DNA of 64,000 bases from Tautonia marina (GTDB lineage Bacteria > Planctomycetota > Planctomycetia > Isosphaerales > Isosphaeraceae): contig NZ_WEZF01000004.1 in NCBI RefSeq assembly GCF_009177065.1, positions 62,001 to 126,000 on the forward strand, in the 5' to 3' direction. This document shows, piece after piece, positions 43,632-51,977 of this stretch (position 1 is the first letter of the stretch; the number at the start of each line of letters is the position of its first letter). Below the pieces are notes generated by a model, which saw only the letters and a program-made list of their open reading frames with translations, had not been told where the DNA came from and made no database searches. The position numbers were made by a program, and so were the translations under genes.

Positions 43632-46124
43632 TCAATCGATATAAAGAAATTCGTTTAAGTTCAGTGCCAGCAGACAGAACAGGTGGAAGGCCTGATCATC
43701 CTCGACACCATGCTCGTCCTGGAATTCCTCGACCAGAGCGATCCCTCGGTTGATTTCCTCGGCCGAAGGGGTCCGCGAGGTGACCAGGTGAAGGACTCGG
43801 CGGATTCGCCCGGGCAGATCGCCGCCGATCTCCGAACGAACCCGGGCACTGAGCGCACTGGCCTGCTCGTGCAGCAACGGGCCGTTCAAGGTGCTCAATG
43901 CCTGGGTCGGCTGGGTCGTCGCAAAGCGAACCGGGCAGGAAAAATCGGTATCGGCCGCGTCGAAGCTGGCGAGAATCGGAGTTACGAGTGACCGTTTCAC
44001 GTAGATGTAAACACTTCTTCGAGCTTGCTCTGCTTCCGACGACTGCCCCCATCCTGCTCCCGGGCGCGACTGACCCGCCAGATACGCTTTCTGAATTTCC
44101 GGGTAAAAACTCGGACCGCCCATCTTTGGGTTCAGAGTGCCCGTCACGGCGAGCATGGCGTCCCGGAATTCTTCCGCCGAAAGGCGTCTCAGGTTGAAGC
44201 GCCAGAACAGGTCGTTTTCCGGATCGATCGCCAGCGCCTTGGGGTTCCCCTGCGACGACATCCGGTACGTACTCGACATCACAATCTGTTTGTGCAACGG
44301 CTTGAATCGCCAGTCATTCTCCATGAATTCGGCGGCCAGCCAATCGAGCAACGCGGGATGGGTCGGCACACTGCCCTGAAAGCCGAAGTCGTTGGGGGAG
44401 CGGACAATTCCTCGGCTGAAGTGGTAATGCCAGACCCGGTTCACCGCGACCCGAGCGGTCAACGGGTTGTTCGGACTCGCGATCCACTCGGCCAGCACCC
44501 GTCGACGACCCGACGAGGTCGCCCCGGCCGAAGGCGCTGGCAGGGTCGGATCCGCAGTCCCCAGCACCTCCGGGAACCCTGGTGTCACCGCCTCGCCCGG
44601 AGCGTGAGCACTGCCTCGGATCAGGACCGCGGTTTCCGGCGCCTGGGGGCCGTCTTCGCGGGCGCTCAGAGCCATCGGCAACGGCGGCACCGGTGGAATG
44701 GCCTTCCACTGGCCGATCAGGGCACGGTACAGGTCCAATTCCTCGGCCGACAGCTCCTGCTCGGCCATGCCGTCGAGGACATGCCGACGCTCCTCAAACG
44801 TGCCGTTCCGAAGATTCGACCGTCTCGGTTCCGGAACCGTCGCCAGCAGTTTCGATTCGATCGGAGACAGATTCTCCTGGATCGCGGCTTCGCGTCGTGA
44901 GCGCTCGGCGATCGCGTGTTCGTGCGCTTCGCGCTCTTCGTCCGAGGCGATCTCCGTAAGAATGTGATCTTCGCGATACGAATAAGGTTTCAGGTTGTGG
45001 AAGAAGGCGAGGAATCGGTAATAGTCGCGCTGAGGGATCGGATCGATCTTGTGATCGTGGCATCGGGCGCAGTTGATCGTCAGCCCGAGCATCGCCTGCG
45101 AGGTCGTGCTGAGGATATCGTCCAGCTCGTCAAATCGTGCCTGAGGTGGGTCGGTCGGCTCATCATCCCAGGCACCCAGACGATAAAATCCGGTGGCGAT
45201 GATCGACTCGGCCGAGACGTCATCGAGTTCGTCTCCGGCCAGTTGTTCAAGAAGGAATCGATTGTACGGCTTGTCGTCATTCAGAGACTTGATCACATAA
45301 TCGCGATAACGCCATGCATTCGGCTTGTTGTTGTCGCGCTCGAAGCTGTTGGATTCCGCGTACCGCACGACATCGAGCCAGTGTCGCCCCCACCGTTCGC
45401 CGTAGTGCGGAGAATCGAGCAGGCGATCCACGAGCGCTTCGTACGCGTCGGGTGACTCGTCGGCCAGAAACGCTTCGACCTCTTCCGGTGTCGGCGGTAA
45501 GCCGGTCAGATCGTACGAGAGTCGTCGGATGAGGGTCGCCTTCGAGGCTTCCGGTGCGGGAGAGAGCCCCGCGTCCTCGAGCTTGCGCAGGACAAACGCA
45601 TCAATCGGATCGCGAACCCACTCAGCGTCCCGAACGTCCGGCACCTCCGGCCGCTGGATGGCTTGAAAGGACCAGAAGCGTCGATCCTCGTCCGAAATCA
45701 AACCTTCCGGATCATCCCCGCCTGAAGGGGTGGGCGTGTCGGGATCATCCCCGCTGTATTGAGCTCCTTGATTGACCCATTCGGTGAGGATGGCGATGGA
45801 GTCGGGGTCAAGCTTGCCGGTCGGGGGCATTTCCAGGCCGGCGTAAGTGATCGCTTCGATGAGCAGGCTCTCACCGGGCAAATCCAGATCGACCGCCGGA
45901 CCGAGATCTCCCCCTTTGAGCAATCCGGCACGCGAGGTCAGATCAAGCCCTCCTCGCGTCTTCCCGTCTGCTCCGTGGCATCGCAGGCAGTGCTGCTCAA
46001 GAATCGGACGAACCGACGTCTCGAAGACTTGGGAACGGTCACGATCGACAGCCTCGTTCTGGCCTCGACTCAAACCGGGGACCACGAAGAGGCTCAGCAA
46101 GACGAGCCGGCCGAGACGCATCAT
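43632..46124 (-). CDS. PSCyt1-DUF1549-DUF1553 protein, second copy
   Basis: An 830-residue protein with a signal peptide (MMRLGRLVLLSLFVVPGLSRG), a PSCyt1 segment with Cys46-x2-Cys49-His50, DUF1549 (PIDAFVLRKLEDAG; LTGLPPTPEEVEAFL), a second CARCH haem-like motif, and DUF1553 (NPLTARVAVNRVWHYHFSRG), ending in NLNEFLYID. It lacks the beta-domain insertion seen in the paralogue. A promoter candidate with an overlapping inverted repeat lies upstream (46184-46239). It probably carries out an exported redox or binding step, with DUF1501 encoded next. The function is not established. Confidence 0.88.
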   Translation of the reverse strand: MMRLGRLVLLSLFVVPGLSRGQNEAVDRDRSQVFETSVRPILEQHCLRCHGADGKTRGGLDLTSRAGLLKGGDLGPAVDLDLPGESLLIEAITYAGLEMPPTGKLDPDSIAILTEWVNQGAQYSGDDPDTPTPSGGDDPEGLISDEDRRFWSFQAIQRPEVPDVRDAEWVRDPIDAFVLRKLEDAGLSPAPEASKATLIRRLSYDLTGLPPTPEEVEAFLADESPDAYEALVDRLLDSPHYGERWGRHWLDVVRYAESNSFERDNNKPNAWRYRDYVIKSLNDDKPYNRFLLEQLAGDELDDVSAESIIATGFYRLGAWDDEPTDPPQARFDELDDILSTTSQAMLGLTINCARCHDHKIDPIPQRDYYRFLAFFHNLKPYSYREDHILTEIASDEEREAHEHAIAERSRREAAIQENLSPIESKLLATVPEPRRSNLRNGTFEERRHVLDGMAEQELSAEELDLYRALIGQWKAIPPVPPLPMALSAREDGPQAPETAVLIRGSAHAPGEAVTPGFPEVLGTADPTLPAPSAGATSSGRRRVLAEWIASPNNPLTARVAVNRVWHYHFSRGIVRSPNDFGFQGSVPTHPALLDWLAAEFMENDWRFKPLHKQIVMSSTYRMSSQGNPKALAIDPENDLFWRFNLRRLSAEEFRDAMLAVTGTLNPKMGGPSFYPEIQKAYLAGQSRPGAGWGQSSEAEQARRSVYIYVKRSLVTPILASFDAADTDFSCPVRFATTQPTQALSTLNGPLLHEQASALSARVRSEIGGDLPGRIRRVLHLVTSRTPSAEEINRGIALVEEFQDEHGVEDDQAFHLFCLLALNLNEFLYID

Positions 46125-46183
46125 CAGGCAAGGTCCTCGGGAGAAGAAGCCGTGACGTTCAACCGTTGATCAAACCCTTGTTG

Positions 46184-46213
46184 ATCGTACCGAAGACGGA
46201 CCGATCGGGTCAA
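46184..46213 (-). promoter_or_regulatory. Candidate promoter for the second DUF1549 gene
   Basis: TTGACC (46208-46213) and TACGAT (46184-46189) on the minus strand are 18 bases apart; transcription would start near 46177, about 50 bases before the ATG at 46124. The arm at 46199-46206 of the inverted repeat 46199-46239 lies in the spacer. Confidence 0.45.
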
Positions 46214-46239
46214 CCAAACGAAGTTCTGATCGATCGGTC
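46199..46239. repeat. Inverted repeat GACCGATC/GATCGGTC
   Basis: Arms at 46199-46206 and 46232-46239 are perfect 8-base complements. It lies 12 bases past the stop of the GH10-like gene and also overlaps the promoter of the next gene. It could be a post-stop hairpin, an operator, or both. Confidence 0.4.
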
Positions 46240-46250
46240 ACTCGACCCCC

Positions 46251-47738
46251 TCACAGGAGATACGACGCTCGAAACTCCTGAAGCCACGCCATCAAGGGTT
46301 TGGCCTGCCCTTCCGCATCGAAGAGGCCGGCGTGAGGGAAGACGTGCGGAGCGGCATCGGTGGCGTGGGTCCAGATCACGGATCGAACGTACGGCTTGGC
46401 AACCGCCAGGGCGATCCACCGGGCGGCCATGTCGCGCTGAGAGTCCGGAGTGGGGGCGCCCGGCCACTGCCGGCGCTCGACTTTCAGTTCACCGGAGGAC
46501 TGAGGGTCTTTACCTCGGGTCGAAGGGAGGGCGATGGTGACATGAAGCGGCTGATTGAGCAGGGCGAACAGGTCGAGCATCCGCGAAAACTCGAAAAGAT
46601 CACGCATGTGACTCCCCGGCGCGCTGAAGCCGGGAGCAACCTCCAGCCCGACGCCCGCCAGACCGATCTCAGCCCTCGACAGTGAATCGGCCACATGTAA
46701 GGGGCCGATTCGGAAGGGGCTGGAGCCGAGCCACTCGGCCCAGGGCTGGTCGAAGTCCACGATCAAGGGGGTCACGGGATCGACCTGATGAGCGACCTGA
46801 ACGCATCGGGCGGCCAGGCGGATTTGCTCCTCCTCGGACATGCCGAGCACGTCTCCCGAGGCGGGACGCGCGACCAGATGCCAGTGACCAAGCTTCCCCT
46901 TGTAGCGCGTGACCGCCTGGCGAACGAGATCAATCGCCATCGAGCTGATCGCCTCGACGTCTCCGGCCCAGAGCCATAGCCAGTCGGGGAAGGACGACGG
47001 TCGAAACTCCAGAATCGGCCCGGCCATCGGCATCAAATTCTGGGATTGACACCATTCAATTTGAGCATCGAGTGCTTCCCAGCGATACCGGCCTTCGGTC
47101 GGGGCCAGCTCCGCCCAGGAACAGCGCAGGCGAGCCGCGTTGATCACGCCGACGAGCGATTCCGCCCAGGGGCTTCCGACCGGATCGGCGTTCAGGCCAC
47201 ACCCGAGCAGCGTCGGCAGTTTCGCGGCATGTTCCAGGCGTTTTCGGATGACCTGAGTCGTGTAGGTCGCGGTCAGCTGCTCGCCGGCCCGGAAGGAGGC
47301 AGCCAGGCTTGCCCGAGCAAACGAGGCGGCCCGTGCCGGGTCATCGCAAGTCACTGCTCTGGAGAAGGCTCGGATGGCTTCAGCCAGCGGGGCCGACACT
47401 TCGTTCGGCAGGTGCAGCCCCATGTGCCGCCAATCAGCGGCCTGTCCGCGCACGTCGAACAGTTTCCCTCGGGCCAGTTCCACGGTGAGATCAAAGGGTC
47501 GGGATCGTTCCGCCAGGGTGGCCGTGCTGACGAACGGCATCCCGAACCCCTCGACCGGGAACGGCACATGAAGACGGCCACTGTCCGGGGCATCTCGCTG
47601 AGTCACCAGCAAACCGGGCCGCAGGTCGATCGAGACCGGCTCTGGGGTGCGATCGAGCCCGGTGAAATACCCTCGCCGCAGTTCGGGCAGTCGCTCGGAC
47701 AGATCAGGAGGCGTTAATCGAAACTTCATGACGCCCAT
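46251..47738 (-). CDS. GH10-like barrel protein with degenerate catalytic sites
   Basis: The middle and C-terminal parts (about 190-495) match the xylanase (GH10) barrel layout: NAARLRCSWAELAPTEGRYRW, DAQIEWCQSQNLMPMAGPIL, KGKLGHWHLVARPASGDVLG and IGLAGVGLEVAPG. Where GH10 enzymes carry the acid/base (WDVVNE) this protein has HWHLVARPASG, and where the nucleophile glutamate sits it has LHVTIALPS. The N-terminal 180 residues are beta-rich and of no known family. No signal peptide is visible, unlike most xylanases. It is therefore probably a non-hydrolytic relative. Start ATG 47738 or 47729; neither has a clear ribosome site. Confidence 0.7.
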   Translation of the reverse strand: MGVMKFRLTPPDLSERLPELRRGYFTGLDRTPEPVSIDLRPGLLVTQRDAPDSGRLHVPFPVEGFGMPFVSTATLAERSRPFDLTVELARGKLFDVRGQAADWRHMGLHLPNEVSAPLAEAIRAFSRAVTCDDPARAASFARASLAASFRAGEQLTATYTTQVIRKRLEHAAKLPTLLGCGLNADPVGSPWAESLVGVINAARLRCSWAELAPTEGRYRWEALDAQIEWCQSQNLMPMAGPILEFRPSSFPDWLWLWAGDVEAISSMAIDLVRQAVTRYKGKLGHWHLVARPASGDVLGMSEEEQIRLAARCVQVAHQVDPVTPLIVDFDQPWAEWLGSSPFRIGPLHVADSLSRAEIGLAGVGLEVAPGFSAPGSHMRDLFEFSRMLDLFALLNQPLHVTIALPSTRGKDPQSSGELKVERRQWPGAPTPDSQRDMAARWIALAVAKPYVRSVIWTHATDAAPHVFPHAGLFDAEGQAKPLMAWLQEFRASYLL

Positions 47739-48352
47739 CGTCCACGAGTCCTACCCGAGAAGTCCATCAAAGGGTCACCCAAGGCGAACATGAGTGCGTT
47801 GAGGCCTTGGTGTCGTTCCACCAACTTTGTCACAGAATTCGCCGGTCTGCCTTGTGACTGCAAGTGGAGGAACGGAATTCCGATCATCCCCCGCCATCTC
47901 GGCGAAGCTCGAACGCCCTGGGGTGGTGTCGAGGATTCTCGGTAGTGTCGGCCTCGATCCGAACGGGGCAGACCGGTTCGCCATCGATCGACCTCAAGCA
48001 GTTCGGCTCGCGCGGGGTCGAGCATGAACCAAGACCTCGAATGCGTCGGCAAGTTCCTCGATCAGGAAACGACCAACGTCGGGAGCCGGTCGGCTGATCA
48101 AGTCGCGTTCTGGCACGATTGAGTCGCTCCGGTCCTGAGGATCGGGCGTTGGATCGACCGACTCTAAGATGCCTTGCCCTCAGCATGATCCTACCACTCT
48201 TGCCTTGTCGATGCCCAGAAACTCAGGGCAAAACTCGGGCCACGAGTCGGGCACCGACCGTCCGAAGCGGTTATCATGCGGATCGGTACGAGGATCTGAA
48301 CCGAAACGTGGTCGGAATTCTCCGGATCGATTCTCCAACGGACGCTCGAATC
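47739..48352. other. Intergenic region between divergent genes
   Basis: The 614 bases between the GH10-like gene (minus) and the dehydrogenase (plus) contain no gene I can support. A short inverted repeat GTCACA (47829-47834)/TGTGAC (47853-47858) is present. Both genes need promoters here, but no strong match is visible. The open frames are GC-rich chance frames with no family match. Confidence 0.4.
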
Positions 48353-49336
48353 ATGCCGCTCGCCCTGATTGGTGCCAGCCCCATTCGCCACCAGCCCGGC
48401 CCCTTCCGCAACCTGCTCCACAACGGGGGGTTTCAGACCCTGGACCCGGAGGGTGATGATGTCCTGACCGAATCCCAGTTATTTGCCAGCTTGCCGGATT
48501 GCGAGGCGATCGTCGCTGGAGGAGAGCGAATCTCGGCGACCCTGATTGAGGCGTCCCCCAAACTCCGCGTGATTGCTCGAACCGGGGTGGGTTACGACGC
48601 GGTGGACGTGGCAGCGGCTTCGGCCCGAAAGATCGTCGTGACCATCACGCCGGGAACTAATCATGAGAGCGTTGCCGAGCAGGCGTTTGCCTTGCTCCTC
48701 GGCGTTGCTCGACGTGTGGCCATCAACGACCGGATCATCCGATCAGGAGGGTGGGACCGGACGATTGTTCGTCCCTTGCGGAACACGACCCTCGGACTCG
48801 TCGGACTCGGAAGGATCGGCCGGGCGATGGTTCCTCGGGCCAGGGCGTTCGGGATGCGGGTGCTGGCGTATGACGAGGTGATCGACTCCGCTTTTGAGGC
48901 GGAGCAGGGAGTCGAGCGACGCTCCTTTGAGGCACTCCTGGCCGAGTCGGACGTGGTCAGTCTTCACGTCCCTCTGAACGACGCGACCCGAAATCTGATC
49001 GACGAACGTCGAATCGCACTGATGAAGCCGGGGGCGATCCTGATCAACACAAGCCGGGGAGGCCTGGTCGATGAGGAGGCCCTGTATCAGGCCCTCACGT
49101 CCGGACACCTGGCGGGGGCCGGTCTGGACGTGTACCGCATCGAGCCGACCTCGGCCGATCATCCACTCATTGCCCTGCCGAACGTCGTCTCCAGCCCTCA
49201 TATCGCCGGGGTGGACGAACGATCGATGGCAGACATGGCCGAGCTGGCGGCGCGATGTATCGTCGATCTGCACGAGGGCCGATGGCCGGGCCACTGCGTG
49301 GTCAACCCCGAAGTCGGCCCCGACTGGACCTGGTAA
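48353..49336 (+). CDS. D-2-hydroxyacid dehydrogenase (phosphoglycerate dehydrogenase-like)
   Basis: The 327-residue product has the NAD-binding Rossmann motif GLVGLGRIGRAM with the aspartate of YDEV, the catalytic arginine and glutamate in INTSRGGLVDEEAL and LDVYRIEP, and the histidine in SSPHIAGVDERS. The upstream ARTGVGYDAVD is typical of the family. It would reduce or oxidise a 2-hydroxy acid with NAD(H). It lacks the C-terminal ACT domain of many SerA proteins, so 3-phosphoglycerate is only one option. The ATG at 48353 is used; frames upstream lack a start signal. A strong hairpin follows (49369-49400). Confidence 0.85.
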   Translation: MPLALIGASPIRHQPGPFRNLLHNGGFQTLDPEGDDVLTESQLFASLPDCEAIVAGGERISATLIEASPKLRVIARTGVGYDAVDVAAASARKIVVTITPGTNHESVAEQAFALLLGVARRVAINDRIIRSGGWDRTIVRPLRNTTLGLVGLGRIGRAMVPRARAFGMRVLAYDEVIDSAFEAEQGVERRSFEALLAESDVVSLHVPLNDATRNLIDERRIALMKPGAILINTSRGGLVDEEALYQALTSGHLAGAGLDVYRIEPTSADHPLIALPNVVSSPHIAGVDERSMADMAELAARCIVDLHEGRWPGHCVVNPEVGPDWTW

Positions 49337-49368
49337 GCGATCGCCCGCTCGATGGCCCGGAGGAGAGC

Positions 49369-49400
49369 CTCGCCGGCCCTTCATTCCAAGGGCCGGCGAG
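49369..49400. terminator. Bidirectional terminator hairpin, 13-bp stem
   Basis: CTCGCCGGCCCTT (49369-49381) and AAGGGCCGGCGAG (49388-49400) form a perfect 13-bp stem with a 6-base loop. It lies 32 bases after the dehydrogenase stop and 46 bases from the IscA-like stop, in the convergent gap. No long U-run follows on either strand, but the hairpin is very stable and well placed. Confidence 0.75.
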
Positions 49401-49446
49401 CGGCATCGAGCGATCCGCTCTCACCAATTCCCAGGGCCAGCCAAGG

Positions 49447-49776
49447 TCAGACCTGGAACGAGCTTCCGCAGCCGCAGCTCTTGGTCACGTTCGGGTTGTT
49501 GAAGGCAAACCCGCGACGGCCGAGGTCGTCGATGAAATCGATGATGGTCCCGTCGAGATACGGGTCGAACTTCTTTTCGATGGCCAGACGAACGCCGTGG
49601 AACTCGGCCACGCGATCGCGCTCGCTGGTCTCGGAGTCAAAGTTCAGGCTGTAGGAGAAGCCGCTGCAACCGCCACCCTGCACCCCCACGCGCAGGACCA
49701 GTTCCTGACCGTTGCCTTGTTCTTCAATGATCCGCTTGACCTCGCTGGCGGCCTTTTCGGTGAGCGTGACACTCAT
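49447..49776 (-). CDS. A-type iron-sulfur carrier (IscA/ErpA/HesB family)
   Basis: A 109-residue protein with the three conserved cysteines: Cys37 in GGGCSGFSY, and Cys101 and Cys103 in KSCGCGSSF. The start LTEKAASEVKRIIEEQ is typical of the family. It would accept Fe-S clusters and deliver them to client proteins. It lies downstream of the cysteine desulfurase, which supplies sulfur, with a small hairpin between them (49817-49835). The ATG at 49776 follows AGGAG. It cannot be separated into IscA, ErpA or NifU-associated forms by sequence alone. Confidence 0.92.
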   Translation of the reverse strand: MSVTLTEKAASEVKRIIEEQGNGQELVLRVGVQGGGCSGFSYSLNFDSETSERDRVAEFHGVRLAIEKKFDPYLDGTIIDFIDDLGRRGFAFNNPNVTKSCGCGSSFQV

Positions 49777-49816
49777 CGGGTTCGTGCTCCTGACTCTTGG
49801 AAGACGGAGGGAGGAA

Positions 49817-49835
49817 CGGCGAACGTACTTCGCCG
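49817..49835 (-). repeat. Intercistronic hairpin, desulfurase to Fe-S carrier
   Basis: CGGCGAA (49817-49823) and TTCGCCG (49829-49835) form a perfect 7-bp stem with a 5-base loop. It is 41 bases upstream of the IscA-like ATG and may tune the ratio of the two products. No U-run follows. Confidence 0.4.
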
Positions 49836-49879
49836 GTGGGTGCGATCAACGTTAGACATTCTACGCAGTTGTCGGCCAA

Positions 49880-51091
49880 TCACAAGTCGGCCCGCGCAAG
49901 ATCCGGGTGATTGACCTGGCTGTTGCAAGTCGATTGACGCAGTCGGGTCACGGTTTCCGCGACGATTGTCGAGGCAAGCTCAACCTCCTCACACGTGGTG
50001 AACCGGCCGAGCCCGAAGCGAAGGCTGGCCCGACCAAGCCGCTCGTCTCGACCCATTGCCCGAAGGACGTGGCTCGGTTCGGGTTCGGACGAGGAACAGG
50101 CCGCTCCCGAGCTGACGGCGAGGGTTCGAAGGTTCATCATCAGGGCCTCACCTTCCACTCCTTCGAAGCTGAGGTTCAGGTTGTTCGGCAAGCGTTCCGT
50201 GGGATGGCCGTTGAGCACGACCCCCTGATTGTGAAGCAAGGTCCGGATGGACTGGTCCAATCGGTCACGAAGCGATCGCATCCGATCGGCATCGGCCGGG
50301 CCTTCCTCCCGGGCCAGTTCGGCCGCCCGACCGAGCCCGACGATCAAGGGAACCGGCAAGGTGCCGCTCCTCAATCCGCGCTCGTGCCCACCGCCATCGA
50401 CCAGAGACGCCAGCCGAGCCCGTCGGCCCTGGCGACGGACAAAGAGGGCGCCGATCCCCTTTGGACCGTGAAACTTATGCGCGGTCAGGCTCAGCAAGTC
50501 GATGGCATCGGCCTGCACATCGATCGGGATCTTGCCGACCGTCTGGGCCGCGTCGGTATGAAACACGATGCCACGATCCTGACAGAGACGCCCGATCGCC
50601 CCGATCGGGTTGAGGGTGCCGACCTCATTATTCGCGGCCATCACCGAGACGAGGACCGTGCGATCAGTCAGGGCCTGCTCGACGGCCTCAACTGAGATCC
50701 GCCCGTGAGGGTCTGAGGGAACGATCGTCAGGTGCCAGCCCGATTCCCGAGCCAGGCGGCGGAGGGGATCGAGGACGGCGCGGTGCTCGACACTCGAACA
50801 GACGAGGTGATCCCCCCCCTGCCCTGGCCCTCGGGCGGCGAGGGCGGTTCCTTTGAGGGCGAGGTTATTGGCCTCGGTCGCGCCGGAGGTGAACACGATC
50901 TCGGACGGCTCGGCCCCGATCAACGCGGCGACCTGTTCGCGGGCGCGATCCACCGCGTCGCTTGCCTCCCACCCGAATCGGTGAGACACGCTGGAGGCGT
51001 TGCCATACTGCTCGGTGAAATACGGGAGCATCGCCTCGACGACGCGGGGGTCGGTGCGGGTGGTGGCGTGGTTGTCGAGGTAGATGGGCAT
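49880..51091 (-). CDS. Cysteine desulfurase (IscS/NifS class)
   Basis: This 403-residue protein opens with MPIYLDNHATTRTDPRVVEAM. It has the cofactor-lysine region SLTAHKFHGPKGIGALFVRR and the active-site loop cysteine in SSGAACSSSEPEPSHVLRAMG, which delivers sulfur as a persulfide. It feeds Fe-S assembly, consistent with the carrier gene downstream. The ATG at 51091 is chosen; the frame is open to 51181, but the upstream 30 residues lack the expected fold. It is the first gene of the pair, and a methyltransferase gene diverges from it. Confidence 0.92.
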   Translation of the reverse strand: MPIYLDNHATTRTDPRVVEAMLPYFTEQYGNASSVSHRFGWEASDAVDRAREQVAALIGAEPSEIVFTSGATEANNLALKGTALAARGPGQGGDHLVCSSVEHRAVLDPLRRLARESGWHLTIVPSDPHGRISVEAVEQALTDRTVLVSVMAANNEVGTLNPIGAIGRLCQDRGIVFHTDAAQTVGKIPIDVQADAIDLLSLTAHKFHGPKGIGALFVRRQGRRARLASLVDGGGHERGLRSGTLPVPLIVGLGRAAELAREEGPADADRMRSLRDRLDQSIRTLLHNQGVVLNGHPTERLPNNLNLSFEGVEGEALMMNLRTLAVSSGAACSSSEPEPSHVLRAMGRDERLGRASLRFGLGRFTTCEEVELASTIVAETVTRLRQSTCNSQVNHPDLARADL

Positions 51092-51243
51092 CGCGGTCAC
51101 GGCGAGAAGCTCCCGATCGAGGGGAGATCGGTCGGAGGTTCGGGGAAAATCCACCTTGTCGAAAAATGGCGTCTCGATCAAGCTACGTCGGCCCCCCCTC
51201 GGGAAGGAACCCGCACGAGACGGTCATCGAAGGACGCGACCCA

Positions 51244-51957
51244 ATGGGCTACGACAAGCAGCAAGCCACGGAAGAGTTCGTCCGCTGGAGTGAGTCGTAC
51301 GACCGCTGCATCCTCCAGTGGTTGCTTTTTGGCCCCTCGCACCGGGCCTTGATTCGAAGAATCTGGGAGCGGTTCGGCGACCGGCCGATCCGGGTCCTCG
51401 ATGCTGGGTGTGGGACCGGCCAGTTCGGTGAGAAGATTCTCGAGGCCCTGCCGAATGCCCAGGTTTTCGGCATGGACCTCGTCGCCGAGATGCTCCAGGG
51501 CGGAGCGAGACGCTGGGCCTCGCACCAGGACGCCTTGATGCCAGTCCAGGGGGACAGCGAGCACCTGCCCTTCGCCAGCGGAAGCTTCGACGTGGTGACC
51601 TGCGCCAACAGCTTCCACCACTATCCCGACCAGCAGCGGGCCGTAACCGAGATGCACCGCGTCCTCAAGCCGGGGGGCCGGTTGATGCTGGTTGACGGCT
51701 ATCGAGATGCCCCCTGGGGCTGGTTCATCTACGACGTCTGCGTGGAGACGGTCGAGGGGAACGTGCATCACTGCTCTCGGGCCCGGATGCGCGACCTCTT
51801 TGCCAACGCCGGATTCGTCGAGACAGAACAGACGGTCCATCGAGGCCCCGCCCCGTTCCTGTTGACGGAAGGGCTGGCGCGATCGGCCACAACCCTCGGC
51901 CGGCCGCACTTCGCCGTGGCCCCCGCACAGGTTCGCCAGTCGAGCGGAACGCGATGA
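51244..51957 (+). CDS. Class I SAM-dependent methyltransferase
   Basis: The 237-residue product has the binding motif RVLDAGCGTGQFGEKILEALP, the acidic motif VFGMDLVAEM, the post-motif SFDVVTCANSFHHYPD and PGGRLMLVDGYRD. It is of the small-molecule or ubiquinone-type group; the substrate is unknown. The ATG at 51244 is preceded by GAAGGA at nine bases. The frame is open from 51166, but that part looks like leader. It converges with the KynU-like gene and is divergent from the desulfurase. It has no visible link to Fe-S assembly. Confidence 0.8.
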   Translation: MGYDKQQATEEFVRWSESYDRCILQWLLFGPSHRALIRRIWERFGDRPIRVLDAGCGTGQFGEKILEALPNAQVFGMDLVAEMLQGGARRWASHQDALMPVQGDSEHLPFASGSFDVVTCANSFHHYPDQQRAVTEMHRVLKPGGRLMLVDGYRDAPWGWFIYDVCVETVEGNVHHCSRARMRDLFANAGFVETEQTVHRGPAPFLLTEGLARSATTLGRPHFAVAPAQVRQSSGTR

Positions 51958-51977
51958 TCGCATGATATGTTGGCCCC

